NCBI RefSeq assembly: GCF_013378075.1
Contig: NZ_CP051131.1
Span: 2,554,501 to 2,618,500, forward strand
Direction of reading: 5' to 3'
Length of the DNA: 64,000 bases
Source: Parasphingopyxis algicola
GTDB lineage: Bacteria; Pseudomonadota; Alphaproteobacteria; Sphingomonadales; Sphingomonadaceae
The notes below the pieces were generated by a model. The model did no database searches, had not been told where the DNA came from, and saw only the letters and a list, made by a program, of their open reading frames with translations. Shown here piece by piece: positions 35,105-42,486 of this stretch (positions are counted from its first letter, which is position 1; every line of letters starts with the position of its first letter). Both the position numbers and the translations under genes were made by a program.

Positions 35105-35563
35105 GTGCAGATTGAGATCGATTTTGACGTTTTCAAAGCGCTAACGGCGCTGCGACAGACTGAGGCAGACTCATACAACTCTGTCATCAGAAGACTCCTT
35201 GAACTCCCCGATCAGGCGGCTTCAGTCTCCGATCAGCCAAATGCGTTGGCCCAGTTCGCCAAGCGGCGGGGCGTTTTGGAGGGAGTGGGGAAAAACGCAC
35301 TTTTGGACACCTTGGGCGGGATATGGTTTGGGAGTACCCATTTTCCTGACGGAACGAAGTTCCGAGCAACATACAAGGGCCGGACCTATTTCGCAGAGAT
35401 TCGAGATGGCAAATGGATTGATGAAGACGGTCTGGTTAGGACGAGTCCGTCAGATGCCGCGAGCGCGATTTCAAATACAAACGTGAATGGGTGGCGCTTC
35501 TGGTATGTTCTGATGCCTGGCACATCCGAATGGCGGAAGATGGATGAGTTTAAATCATCATGA
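35105..35563 (+). CDS. SeqA-like RHH plus RAMA domain protein
   Basis: A 152-residue protein from GTG 35105, with GGAG seven bases upstream. Residues 1-35 (MQIEIDFDVFKALTALRQTEADSYNSVIRRLLEL) resemble the SeqA N-terminal ribbon-helix-helix dimerisation unit. Residues 70-145 (GIWFGSTHFPDGTKFRATYKGRTYFAEIRDGKWIDEDGLVRTSPSDAASAISNTNVNGWRFWYVL) form a RAMA domain, found with restriction-modification and predicted DNA-modification recognition proteins. GC is lower than in neighbours. Its stop overlaps the start of the HigB gene by four bases (ATGA), so the three genes are one operon. Possibly a reader of modified DNA that reports to the toxin-antitoxin pair. Confidence 0.75.
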   Translation: MQIEIDFDVFKALTALRQTEADSYNSVIRRLLELPDQAASVSDQPNALAQFAKRRGVLEGVGKNALLDTLGGIWFGSTHFPDGTKFRATYKGRTYFAEIRDGKWIDEDGLVRTSPSDAASAISNTNVNGWRFWYVLMPGTSEWRKMDEFKSS

Positions 35564-35841
35564 TCCGTGGTTTCGCCGATAAGCAAACCGAGCGTATCTG
35601 GAATGGTCGACGTAGCCGTAAGCTGCCGAACAATATCCAGAGCCGAGCACTCGATCGGCTGAAAATGCTCAACCGCGCCAAATCTCTGGAAGATTTGCGG
35701 AATCCGCCCGGCAATCGTCTTCATGCGCTGAAAAAAGACCGCGCTGGGCAGCATTCGATTTCCATTAATGACCAATGGCGTATATGTTTCGTCTGGAAGG
35801 ACGGAAACGCAGATGGCGTCGAAATCGCAGACTATCACTGA
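35560..35841 (+). CDS. higB: HigB-type toxin (RelE/ParE superfamily)
   Basis: A 93-residue protein. MIRGFADKQTERIWNGRRSRKLPNNIQSRALDRLKMLNRAKSLEDLRNPPGNRLHALKKDRAGQHSISINDQWRICFVWKDGNADGVEIADYH is a complete match to the HigB layout: LKKDRAGQHSI and NDQWRICFVW. HigB cuts mRNA on translating ribosomes. The toxin gene comes before the antitoxin, as is usual for HigBA. Overlaps the RAMA gene by four bases and higA by 29 bases. Confidence 0.92.
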   Translation: MIRGFADKQTERIWNGRRSRKLPNNIQSRALDRLKMLNRAKSLEDLRNPPGNRLHALKKDRAGQHSISINDQWRICFVWKDGNADGVEIADYH

Positions 35842-36133
35842 TCCCGACTGGCTACATAACAGCCATGCTGGGGAATTATTGGTGAGCGAATTTATTGAGC
35901 CTCTGAGGCTCGATGTTGCCGAGCTTGCGCAAGCCTTGGCGATCCCTTCCGCTCGCCTGCAATCGATGATTGACGGAAAGGCGCGAGTCGACGCCGATCT
36001 CGATCTCCGGCTGGCGCGCTATTTTCGCATGTCGGAGGGCTTCTTTCTCGGATTGCAAAACGATTATGAGCTGCTCGAAGCGAAGCGCGCATTGAACGGC
36101 GAACTCGACCGGATCGTTCCGCGCGCCGCCTGA
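35813..36133 (+). CDS. higA: HigA-type antitoxin (XRE-family HTH)
   Basis: A 106-residue protein from ATG 35813. It has an XRE helix-turn-helix (PLRLDVAELAQALAIPSARLQSMIDGKARVDADLDLRLARYFRMSEGFFLGLQNDYELLEAKR), the HigA/VapI pattern. It neutralises HigB and represses its own promoter; the palindrome at 35077-35093 is the natural candidate site. The start lies within the last 29 bases of higB. Confidence 0.9.
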   Translation: MASKSQTITDPDWLHNSHAGELLVSEFIEPLRLDVAELAQALAIPSARLQSMIDGKARVDADLDLRLARYFRMSEGFFLGLQNDYELLEAKRALNGELDRIVPRAA

Positions 36134-36221
36134 CGCTAAATCCTCGCATTTGATCGAAGTCATTTTGGCGCACCGCCCGCCCGGGTTACACTGCGTTTCG
36201 TACTTGCGCAGGAGAGTCGCC

Positions 36222-37682
36222 ATGGTCCGCACCCCAGATCTCGATCCCGAAGGCACCCGTCTTCCCATCAAATTCGACGGCACATCGAACGGCGAATTCT
36301 TTCCGCGGCCACCGACCGTGAAACAGCATCATACGAACCGGCTCGCGCATGAAACCGCGACCGAGAACGCCAAAAAGCTCGGCATGGGGCGGCGGGCCTT
36401 TCTCGTCTCCTCGATGGGCGCGGCGACGACGCTCGCGGCCTGCAACCGGGCCAATCCGGGCGCTGGCGGTCATTATGCCATGGCGCATGAGGCGGCGTTC
36501 GAGCCCGAGGCGGCCGATGCCGCGATCGGCGGCGACGAGTTTATCTTCGACGTGCAGACCCATTGCGTCGACCCTTCCGCCGCCTGGGCGACAGGGCGCG
36601 ACGGCGAGATCTGGGAGGCGGCGCTCTCCCGCGCCTTTGGCCAGTCCACCCAGTGCGCGGACGGCAGCTATGACTGTTATTCGGCGCAGACGCTCGCCCG
36701 CGAAGTCTATCTCGACAGCGATACCGATGTCGCGGTGGTCTCCGCGCTCTGGGGCACGGCGGAGAGCAACCCGACGCCGATCGAATATGCAGCCGAGGCG
36801 CGCGGGATCATCGAACAGATCGGCGGCGACGGCGCGCGCTGCCTGATCCATGGCGGCGTGCTGCCCAACGATCCGGGCGAGCTGGAAGCGATGGACGAAA
36901 AGGCCGAGGTTCACGGCGTCGACGCCTGGAAGATGTACCCGCAATGGGGGCCGGACGCCGAAGGCTTCTTTCTCGACGAAAGCGATTATGCGGAGCGCAC
37001 CTTCGCCAATGCGCGGCGGCTCGGCAAGACGATCATCGCGGTGCACAAGGGCATCTCGCTCTACGGCCTCGATCCGCTCTATTCGAGCCCGCGGGACATG
37101 GGCAATGCGGCGGTTTCCAATCCCGATCTCACCTTCCTCGTCTACCATTCGGGCTTTCAGCCCGGCGTGACCGAGACCGCCTACGACCCCGATGGCGGCG
37201 GTGTCGACCGGCTGATCAAGGCGCATCGCGATGCAGGCCTCAGACCGAACGAGGGCAATCTCTATGCCGAAATGGGTTCGCTCTGGCGCTATTTCATGGG
37301 CCGCCCGGACGAGGCCGCGCATGTCATGGGCAAGCTCTTGCAGACGTTCGGCGAGGAGCGGATCATCTGGGGCACGGATTCGATCTGGTACGGCAGCCCG
37401 CAGGACCAGATCCAGGCCTTCCGCGCGTTCGAGATCGGCGCAGAATATCAGGAACGCTTCGGCTATCCGGCGCTGACCCCCGAGGCCAAACGCAAGATTT
37501 TCGGCCTGAACGGCGCGGCGGTCTATGGCCTCGACCTTGAAGAGGTTGCGGCGGACCGGACACTGCTGGAACGCCGGGCAGACTATCGCGCCGATCCCAA
37601 TCCGAGTTTCGCGACCTATGGGCCGAAGACGCGGCGCGAGTTCATGGCGAACTGGGCCGCGCATGGCGGCCGGCCGGGCTAG
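36222..37682 (+). CDS. Amidohydrolase-family protein with lipoprotein/Tat-like leader
   Basis: A 486-residue protein from ATG 36222 (a GGAGA ribosome site lies just upstream). The first 55 residues are polar, then a signal-like MGRRAFLVSSMGAATTLAAC with twin Arg and lipobox-like Cys. The body has a TIM-barrel metal-dependent hydrolase: FIFDVQTHCVDP (H of the metal site), LIHGGVLPNDPGE, VHGVDAWKMYPQW, IAVHKGISLYGLDPLY, LVYHSGFQPGVTE and IIWGTDSIWYGSP. This fits the Amidohydro_2 (decarboxylase/hydrolase) group. Substrate unknown. The frame is open to 36150 but that part does not read as protein. Confidence 0.85.
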   Translation: MVRTPDLDPEGTRLPIKFDGTSNGEFFPRPPTVKQHHTNRLAHETATENAKKLGMGRRAFLVSSMGAATTLAACNRANPGAGGHYAMAHEAAFEPEAADAAIGGDEFIFDVQTHCVDPSAAWATGRDGEIWEAALSRAFGQSTQCADGSYDCYSAQTLAREVYLDSDTDVAVVSALWGTAESNPTPIEYAAEARGIIEQIGGDGARCLIHGGVLPNDPGELEAMDEKAEVHGVDAWKMYPQWGPDAEGFFLDESDYAERTFANARRLGKTIIAVHKGISLYGLDPLYSSPRDMGNAAVSNPDLTFLVYHSGFQPGVTETAYDPDGGGVDRLIKAHRDAGLRPNEGNLYAEMGSLWRYFMGRPDEAAHVMGKLLQTFGEERIIWGTDSIWYGSPQDQIQAFRAFEIGAEYQERFGYPALTPEAKRKIFGLNGAAVYGLDLEEVAADRTLLERRADYRADPNPSFATYGPKTRREFMANWAAHGGRPG

Positions 37683-37693
37683 GGGTTGGAGTT

Positions 37694-37996
37694 TTGTTTG
37701 TCAGAACGTTGCTAGCGCAACGTCGCCGCACCGGGATTCTTTTGTCAGACCTTCGGCTTCGCCTCAGGCGCGGCACCGGCCCACTCCCCCTCCCGGCCTC
37801 CCAACAGGGTACACTCAATGGGAGGCCGGGAGGGGGTGCGGGCCGGTGCGGCGACGTTGCGCTAGCAACGTTCTGACAAACAAAACCCGGTGCGGCGAAC
37901 TTTCGCTAGAAAGTTTCTGACAAACCAAACCCGGTGCCGCGATTTCCCGCGAGGGAAGTTCTGACTAAAAGAAGCGAAGCCCAGATTCTGACGAAC
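37694..37996. repeat. Long intergenic palindrome, copy C, with a tandem chain of small hairpins
   Basis: The longest repeat array of the window. From left: TGTCAGA, ACGTTGC-TAGC-GCAACGT, CGCCGCACCGGG, TTGTCAGA, CCTTCGGCTTCGCCTCAGG, then the long palindrome (arms 37782-37802 and 37820-37850, one mismatched stretch), then ACGTTGC-GCTAGCAACGT, TCTGACA, ACTTTC-GCTA-GAAAGT, TCTGACA, ATTTCCC-GC-GAGGGAAGT, TCTGAC. So small modules repeat on both sides with opposite polarity. It sits 12 bases after the amidohydrolase stop. Confidence 0.9.
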
Positions 37997-38076
37997 AAAA
38001 TCCCAAACGCGCCGTCGCTTGATATCCCGCCATTTCCACCCCATTGATAGAGTCAGAGATTCCTTGGGAGAAACCC

Positions 38077-38739
38077 GTGCGTCCGATATTGTTCGTCGTC
38101 CTGCCTGCGCTTGCGCTGACCGCCTGCGCGCGAACCGAAACGCCCGAAGAGGCGCGCGCCGCGGCCCAGGCGGCCCAGGCCGAATATGAGCGGCTCGCCG
38201 ACGAAGCGCGAGCCGGAAGCGAAGAGGAAGAGGTGCTGTCCGGCACCTCGCCGGGCCAGATCGATACGAACCTGACCGGCAGCCTCACGCCGGGCGCCTG
38301 GAGCGTCTCGACGGTCGAGGGCGAACGGATGGCCGTCTTCGGCGAAGAGGACCAGACGCCCGTCATCACCATCGCCTGCGAGCTGGGCGGCGGGATCGAC
38401 GTCCGGCTGATCGGCATGCCGCCCCAGGGCGGTTCGGGCACCGTCTATATCAGCACACCCGAGGGCGGATCGACCTTCACCGCGTCCGAAGCCGTGGGCG
38501 ACACGGCGGCCGCCTATATATCGGTGCCGGCCGCCGATCCCTTTATCGGCCGGCTGATCGGCGGCAACGGTCCCTATTCGGTTCGCCTCGGCGGCGACCA
38601 GCGGATCACCTTTCCGGCCGACGATGTCCTGACCAGTATCGTCAGCGCCTGCGACCGGCGGGACGCGTCCGACGAAGTCGCCGATCTCGAGGCCGCGGCG
38701 CCAGCATCCGAAGCAACCGAAGAGGGCGCGGCGGAATGA
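38077..38739 (+). CDS. Lipoprotein, first of three related
   Basis: About 220 residues from GTG 38077, which has GGGAGA seven bases upstream and gives the signal VRPILFVVLPALALTAC with Cys as lipid site. Next comes an Ala/Glu-rich helix (EEARAAAQAAQAEYERLADEARAGSEEEE) and then a beta-rich domain: SLTPGAWSVSTVEGERMAVFGEEDQTPVITIACELGGGIDVRLIGM and AYISVPAADPFIGRLIGGNGPYSVRLGG. The stop overlaps the next gene start by four bases. Similar sequence blocks (x-G-x-W, then Tyr/Phe-Gly-Glu, then xx-C) recur in the next two genes. Function not known. Confidence 0.72.
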   Translation: MRPILFVVLPALALTACARTETPEEARAAAQAAQAEYERLADEARAGSEEEEVLSGTSPGQIDTNLTGSLTPGAWSVSTVEGERMAVFGEEDQTPVITIACELGGGIDVRLIGMPPQGGSGTVYISTPEGGSTFTASEAVGDTAAAYISVPAADPFIGRLIGGNGPYSVRLGGDQRITFPADDVLTSIVSACDRRDASDEVADLEAAAPASEATEEGAAE

Positions 38740-39236
38740 GCCTGTTCGGTCTGAACGCCGTCACCGCGACGACGGCGATCTTCGTCGCGCTCGGTGCCTG
38801 TTCGGCGGCCCCGACACCCGCACCGGCCCAGACGGATGCCGACTGGCGCGATGTTCCGCTCGCCGAAGGCACTTGGGTCTATCGGCAGGACGATCGCGGC
38901 TCGGTCGCGCTGTATGGCGAACCCGATAGCGACGCCCTGTTCCTCGTGCGCTGCAATGCGGACGACCGGCGCATCTATTTCTCGTTCGAGGGCAGTCTTC
39001 CTTCGGACAGCGGAACGATGGCGTTCCAGGCGACGCATGGCGAAGCCAGCTATACCGCGCAGAACAGCCCGGGCGCGCAGTCCTATATCGTCGCCGCGAC
39101 CGACGCGTCGGACGACTATCTCGACACGATTGCCTTCAGCCGCGGCCGCATCGCCGTCACTGTGACGGGTCAGACGCTCGCCGCCATTCCCAACTGGCCG
39201 GAAATGACCCGGGTGTTCGAGGATTGCCGGGGCTGA
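38736..39236 (+). CDS. Lipoprotein, second of three related
   Basis: A 166-residue protein with a lipoprotein-like signal (VTATTAIFVALGAC). The domain reads PLAEGTWVYRQDDRGSVALYGEPDSDALFLVRCNADDRRIYFSFEGSLPSDSGTMAFQATHG then SYIVAATDASDDYLDTIAFSRGRIAVTVTGQTLAAIPNWPEMTRVFEDCRG. Blocks E-G-T-W, Y-G-E-P-D-S-D-A-L-F-L-V-R-C and the end with E-D-C match the first and third gene, so they look like a tandem family. The start overlaps the gene before by four bases (ATGA). Confidence 0.75.
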   Translation: MSLFGLNAVTATTAIFVALGACSAAPTPAPAQTDADWRDVPLAEGTWVYRQDDRGSVALYGEPDSDALFLVRCNADDRRIYFSFEGSLPSDSGTMAFQATHGEASYTAQNSPGAQSYIVAATDASDDYLDTIAFSRGRIAVTVTGQTLAAIPNWPEMTRVFEDCRG

Positions 39237-39325
39237 TCGCCGCCCGCTTCGCCGGGACTGCCGCAAAACCGTAATAATGGCGTGCCATGCGCGCGGCTTC
39301 GACCATTGCGAAGGAGCCGTATGAC

Positions 39326-39850
39326 ATGACCGTGCGCGTATGGAGTGCGATGGCGCTCGCCCCAGCCCTGTTCCTGGCGCTCACCGCCTGTGCGGGAGAG
39401 GCCGGCGACGGAAGCACCGCTGAACCCGCCGCGCTGGCCCTGACGCCCGGCGCCTGGGCCGCCGATGACGAGCGGGCCAGCTATGCCGACGAGGACGGCG
39501 CGCTCCTCGCCTCGTTCCGCTGCGACGCCGAAACGGCCGAGCTCGTGCTGGAAATGCCCGGCGGCGTTCCCGATGGCGGGCGTCCGGCGATGCTGTTGCG
39601 GGCGGGCGATTTCATGCACGGCGTCGATCCGGTCGAGATCCGCACCGGTGCGGACGGGCCGGTCAGGCTGGCGCGGTTGCCGGTGGCCGGTCCGCTCGCG
39701 GGAACGATCCGCGGTTTTCCCGCGCCGTTGACCGTCGAAAGCGACGGCGGCGAACCGGTGATGATTCAAACCGACGCCGTGCTTCAGGAATTTTTCGAGC
39801 AATGCGCCGCGGCGGCGGGCGGTTCGGCGCCCATAAATGGCGGGCAATAA
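39326..39850 (+). CDS. Lipoprotein, third of three related
   Basis: A 174-residue lipoprotein from ATG 39326, with GGAG about ten bases before. Signal MTVRVWSAMALAPALFLALTAC. Domain: ALALTPGAWAADDERASYADEDGALLASFRCDAETAELVLEMPGGVPDGGRPAMLLRAGDFMHGVDP, then VRLARLPVAGPLAGTIRGFPAPLTVESDGGEPVMIQTDAVLQEFFEQC. It keeps the T-P-G-A-W, the Phe-Arg-Cys and the end Cys of the family. The stop TAA at 39848 is at once followed by a hairpin with an A/T run. Confidence 0.75.
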   Translation: MTVRVWSAMALAPALFLALTACAGEAGDGSTAEPAALALTPGAWAADDERASYADEDGALLASFRCDAETAELVLEMPGGVPDGGRPAMLLRAGDFMHGVDPVEIRTGADGPVRLARLPVAGPLAGTIRGFPAPLTVESDGGEPVMIQTDAVLQEFFEQCAAAAGGSAPINGGQ

Positions 39851-39875
39851 AAAAGCCGCGAAGGTCTTTCGCGGC
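39846..39875 (-). terminator. Terminator on the minus strand at the end of the lipoprotein gene
   Basis: GCCGCGAA and TTCGCGGC pair around a five-base loop; on the minus strand the stem is followed by TTTTTTATT. On the plus strand the same hairpin lies right after the lipoprotein stop but lacks a T run. The minus-strand terminator has no obvious gene before it except the far MATE gene. Confidence 0.55.
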
Positions 39876-39966
39876 GAGCGGCGGATGATTGCGCAAAAAA
39901 ATGTGGAAAACAAGGGTTGATCCACGAGTCGCAATGATTCATTCCTGCACATGAGTTCAACAATGC

Positions 39967-39981
39967 GAAAGGAGGTGATCC
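39967..39981 (+). promoter_or_regulatory. 15-base perfect Shine-Dalgarno (full anti-16S-tail complement)
   Basis: GAAAGGAGGTGATCC is exactly the reverse complement of the last 15 bases of bacterial 16S rRNA up to the TTTC (GGATCACCTCCTTTC). Normal ribosome sites in the window match four to six bases. It sits one base before ATG 39983. Confidence 0.85.
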
Positions 39982-39982
39982 G

Positions 39983-40039
39983 ATGTCTCATGGTTCAGTA
40001 GTGAGGTCGGTTCAGTCGTTTCGGAGGATGCGGGGCTAA
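39983..40039 (+). CDS. Mini-ORF of 18 residues behind the super Shine-Dalgarno
   Basis: ATG 39983 to TAA 40039 encodes MSHGSVVRSVQSFRRMRG (18 residues, six basic). The start codon directly follows the 15-base ribosome site, a distance too small for efficient initiation, so translation may be odd or regulated. Downstream hairpins (GCGGGG-CTAACT-CCCCGC around 40030-40047 and CGGCCGG-CACT-CCGGCCG at 40059-40076) and the terminator at 40091-40121 make this a compact transcript of about 150 bases. It could be a leader peptide, an sRNA that carries an anti-ribosome sequence, or both. Confidence 0.5.
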   Translation: MSHGSVVRSVQSFRRMRG

Positions 40040-40090
40040 CTCCCCGCCTGAGTTCTCCGGCCGGCACTCCGGCCGCTGACCATGTTTAGG

Positions 40091-40121
40091 GCTGCCAGGC
40101 ATCGCGCCTGGCGGCCTTTTT
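40091..40121 (+). terminator. Rho-independent terminator of the mini-ORF transcript
   Basis: GCTGCCAGGC and GCCTGGCGGC (40091-40100 with 40106-40115) form a ten-bp stem with one G-U pair and a five-base loop, followed by TTTTTTC-like T run (40117-40121). It ends the transcript of the mini-ORF. Confidence 0.8.
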
Positions 40122-40133
40122 CATATGGGCCTG

Positions 40134-40387
40134 TGTTTGTCAGATTTCCCTGACGGACAATCGCCGCCCCCGGTTTTGTTTGTCAGAAACTTTCTAGCGA
40201 AAGTTCGCCGCACCAGCCCGCTCCCCCTCCCGACCTCCCATTAAGTGTACTCTGTGGTAGGTCGGGAGGGGGAGCGGGCTGGTGCGGCGCCTGAGGCGGA
40301 GCCGAAGGTCTGACGAAAGAATCCCGGTGCGGCGCTCGACCGCTAGGTCGAGTCTGACAATAAAACGCAAAGCCGGGAATCTGACGG
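40134..40387. repeat. Long intergenic palindrome, copy D
   Basis: Arms CCGCACCAGCCCGC... and ...GCGGGCTGGTGCGG around the loop TTAAGTGTACTCTG. Compared with copies A and B the G-C pairs at two places are A-T pairs on both arms (CACCAGCC/GGCTGGTG and CCCGACC/GGTCGGG), so the change is compensated; one inner mismatch (TGGTAGG) remains. Flanks: ACTTTC-TAGC-GAAAGT, GAGGCGGAGCCGAAGG and CTCGAC-CGCTAG-GTCGAG modules with TCTGACA ends. Confidence 0.9.
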
Positions 40388-40402
40388 AACAGTCCTTAAC
40401 TC

Positions 40403-41797
40403 TCACCCGTAATCCACGAGCCCGATCCGGCCGCGCAGCATCCAGCGCGCGACCATCAGGACGGCGACGACCGCGAGGCCGGCGGCGAGGCCGATCCAGA
40501 TGCCGACGCCCTGCATGCCGCCCGGAAAGCCGAGCCAGACGGCCAGCCCGAGCCCGACGATCCAATAGCCGAATGCCGCGAACAGCATCGGTATCCGCGT
40601 ATCGTGCAGCCCGCGCAATATGCCCGCGCCGACGGCCTGCGCCCCGTCGACGAGCTGGAACAGCGCGGCGATCACGAGGAAGGAGATCGCCAGCCGGAAG
40701 ACCGGCGCGCTTTCCGGGTCGGTCCGGTCGACGAACAGGCCGACCAGTTCGTCGGGGATCGCCACCATCGTCGCCGAGAGGAGCAGCGCCGCGCCGACGC
40801 CGAGCCCGAGCGCCACCGTCCCCGCCCGCGTCACGCCCGTCGCGTCCCGCCGTCCGTGCCACAGGCCGACCCGGACCGTCGCCGCCTGGGCGAGGCCGAG
40901 CGGGATCATGAAGGCGAGGCTCGCGACTTGGATCGCGATCGCGTGCGCGGCCAGCGACGCCCGGTCGATCAGGCCCATCAGGAACACGGCGGCGTTGAAC
41001 ACCGTCACTTCGAGCGCCAGGGTTACCGCGATCGGCAGGCCGAGGCTCAATATGCCGAAAAAGCGCGGCCAGTCGCTCTGCCAGAAGCGGCCGAGCAGAT
41101 GATAGCGGCGAAATGGGCCGACCGTATAGACGACGAGGATCATGCCGAACATCAGCACGCCATTGGCGATGAGGCTGGCGATCGCCGCGCCGATCAGGCC
41201 GAGCTCGGGAAAGCCGAACAGACCGAAGACGAGGATCCAGTCGGCGATCGCGTTGAACGCGACGCCGATCACGGTGACGAGCACGCCCCAGATCGGCCGT
41301 TCGAGCGCCGAGACATAATAGCGCAGGACCATGAAGATCAGGAAGGGGAACAGGCCCCACATCATCACGCGGACGTAGCGAGCGGCGGCCTCGGACAATG
41401 CCGGATCCTGGCCGAGCAGCAGCATGATCGCCTCGGTGTTCCACAAGATCGCCCAGCTCGGGATGCAGACGGCGAGCGAGGCCCAGCAGGCCTGGCGCAC
41501 GGTGCGCCGGACATCGCGGACCGAGTGCGGCATCCGGCCGCGCTCGGTCGCGATCATCGGCGAAGCGGCGGTTACCAGTCCCATCGCGAACACCGCAAAG
41601 GCGAAGAACAGGTTCACACCGAGCGCCGATGCGGCGAGCGCGTCGACATCGTAGCGACCGAGGATCAGGACGTCGGTCGTGTTGATCGCGGCCTGCGCGA
41701 AATTCCCGACGATTAGCGGTAGGGCGAGCGCAAGGGTGGCGCGAATCTCCGCGCGCAAAGGCGTCGTGCGGCCGTCAAGGGCGGTCCTGGTAGCCAT
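40403..41797 (-). CDS. MATE-family multidrug efflux protein (NorM-like)
   Basis: A 464-residue inner-membrane protein with twelve helices in two halves. It begins with LALALPLIVGNFAQAAINTTDVLILGRYDVDALAASALGVNLFFAFAVFAMGL, the conserved MATE entry, and has the second-half equivalent LALEVTVFNAAVFLMGLIDRASLAAHAIAIQVASLAFMIPLGLAQAATVRVG. It exports cationic drugs or metabolites in exchange for Na+ or H+. It ends close to palindrome D on one side and its 5' end faces the AAA ATPase gene after a gap of about 120 bases. Confidence 0.93.
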   Translation of the reverse strand: MATRTALDGRTTPLRAEIRATLALALPLIVGNFAQAAINTTDVLILGRYDVDALAASALGVNLFFAFAVFAMGLVTAASPMIATERGRMPHSVRDVRRTVRQACWASLAVCIPSWAILWNTEAIMLLLGQDPALSEAAARYVRVMMWGLFPFLIFMVLRYYVSALERPIWGVLVTVIGVAFNAIADWILVFGLFGFPELGLIGAAIASLIANGVLMFGMILVVYTVGPFRRYHLLGRFWQSDWPRFFGILSLGLPIAVTLALEVTVFNAAVFLMGLIDRASLAAHAIAIQVASLAFMIPLGLAQAATVRVGLWHGRRDATGVTRAGTVALGLGVGAALLLSATMVAIPDELVGLFVDRTDPESAPVFRLAISFLVIAALFQLVDGAQAVGAGILRGLHDTRIPMLFAAFGYWIVGLGLAVWLGFPGGMQGVGIWIGLAAGLAVVAVLMVARWMLRGRIGLVDYG

Positions 41798-41916
41798 TTG
41801 GGCACGGTTAGAGGCGACTCACGCTGTTCATAAGAGCGGCGTGTGTAACGCGGTTGCGCGACTCTGCGAAGAGGGGTGCTGCGATTGGGCCACAGCGTTT
41901 CCGCTCGATGTATCAT

Positions 41917-42447
41917 TTAGGCAACAAGTTGGGCGCGGAGGAACTCGGCCCGCGCGTCGGCAGGGCCGGGCGGGATGGTAACGAGCTCATAGCCCAACTC
42001 CTCATAGATCCGGGCGTGCAGCACGCCGAACCGCCGGGCGTCCGCAAGCCCGATGCGCCGGGCGGCGGTCCGTTCGATGAAATCGAGACCGTCGACGAAA
42101 AAGACGCGGCGCACGAAGAGGCGCCGTGTCGCGATCCGATCCAGCAGGCGGTGCAGCGAATCCGGCACGGGGACGTCGAGATGGCGGGCGAGCGCCAAGG
42201 TGCAGACGGGCGAGCGGTCGTGAAGCTGGACCGGGTCGATCGCCGCATCGATCCGTTCCGCCTGCAATCGGGCGATCCTGTCTATGAATTCGGGATGCTC
42301 CCATGGCGCGTCGATCCCGTCGGCCTGTTCCCGCGCGATAATATCGGTTGCCGCCTCCGCGACGGTCGCCAAGCCCCGTTCGGCGAGCCGCCGGATAATG
42401 GTCGTCTTGCCCGCGCCGGGGGCGCCGGTCAGGATGAAGCGTTGCAT
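41917..42447 (-). CDS. AAA-family ATPase/kinase-like protein
   Basis: A 176-residue P-loop protein. Walker A is MQRFILTGAPGAGKTTIIRRLAERG at the very start; the chain then has EAATDIIAREQADGIDAPWEHPEFIDRIARLQAERIDAA (AAA_28 type), HDRSPVCTLALARHLDVPVPDSLHRLLDRIATRRLFVRRVFFVDGLDFIERTAARRIGLADARRFGVLHARIYEELGYELVTIPPG. The layout resembles NadR-like or ATPase_28 proteins; it may phosphorylate a small metabolite. It ends 39 bases from the next gene on the same strand (polyprenyl synthase), so they may share a transcript. Confidence 0.82.
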   Translation of the reverse strand: MQRFILTGAPGAGKTTIIRRLAERGLATVAEAATDIIAREQADGIDAPWEHPEFIDRIARLQAERIDAAIDPVQLHDRSPVCTLALARHLDVPVPDSLHRLLDRIATRRLFVRRVFFVDGLDFIERTAARRIGLADARRFGVLHARIYEELGYELVTIPPGPADARAEFLRAQLVA

Positions 42448-42486
42448 GATGGGTTCCGGATTTGGAGGTGGAGCAAATGCCCCGGA

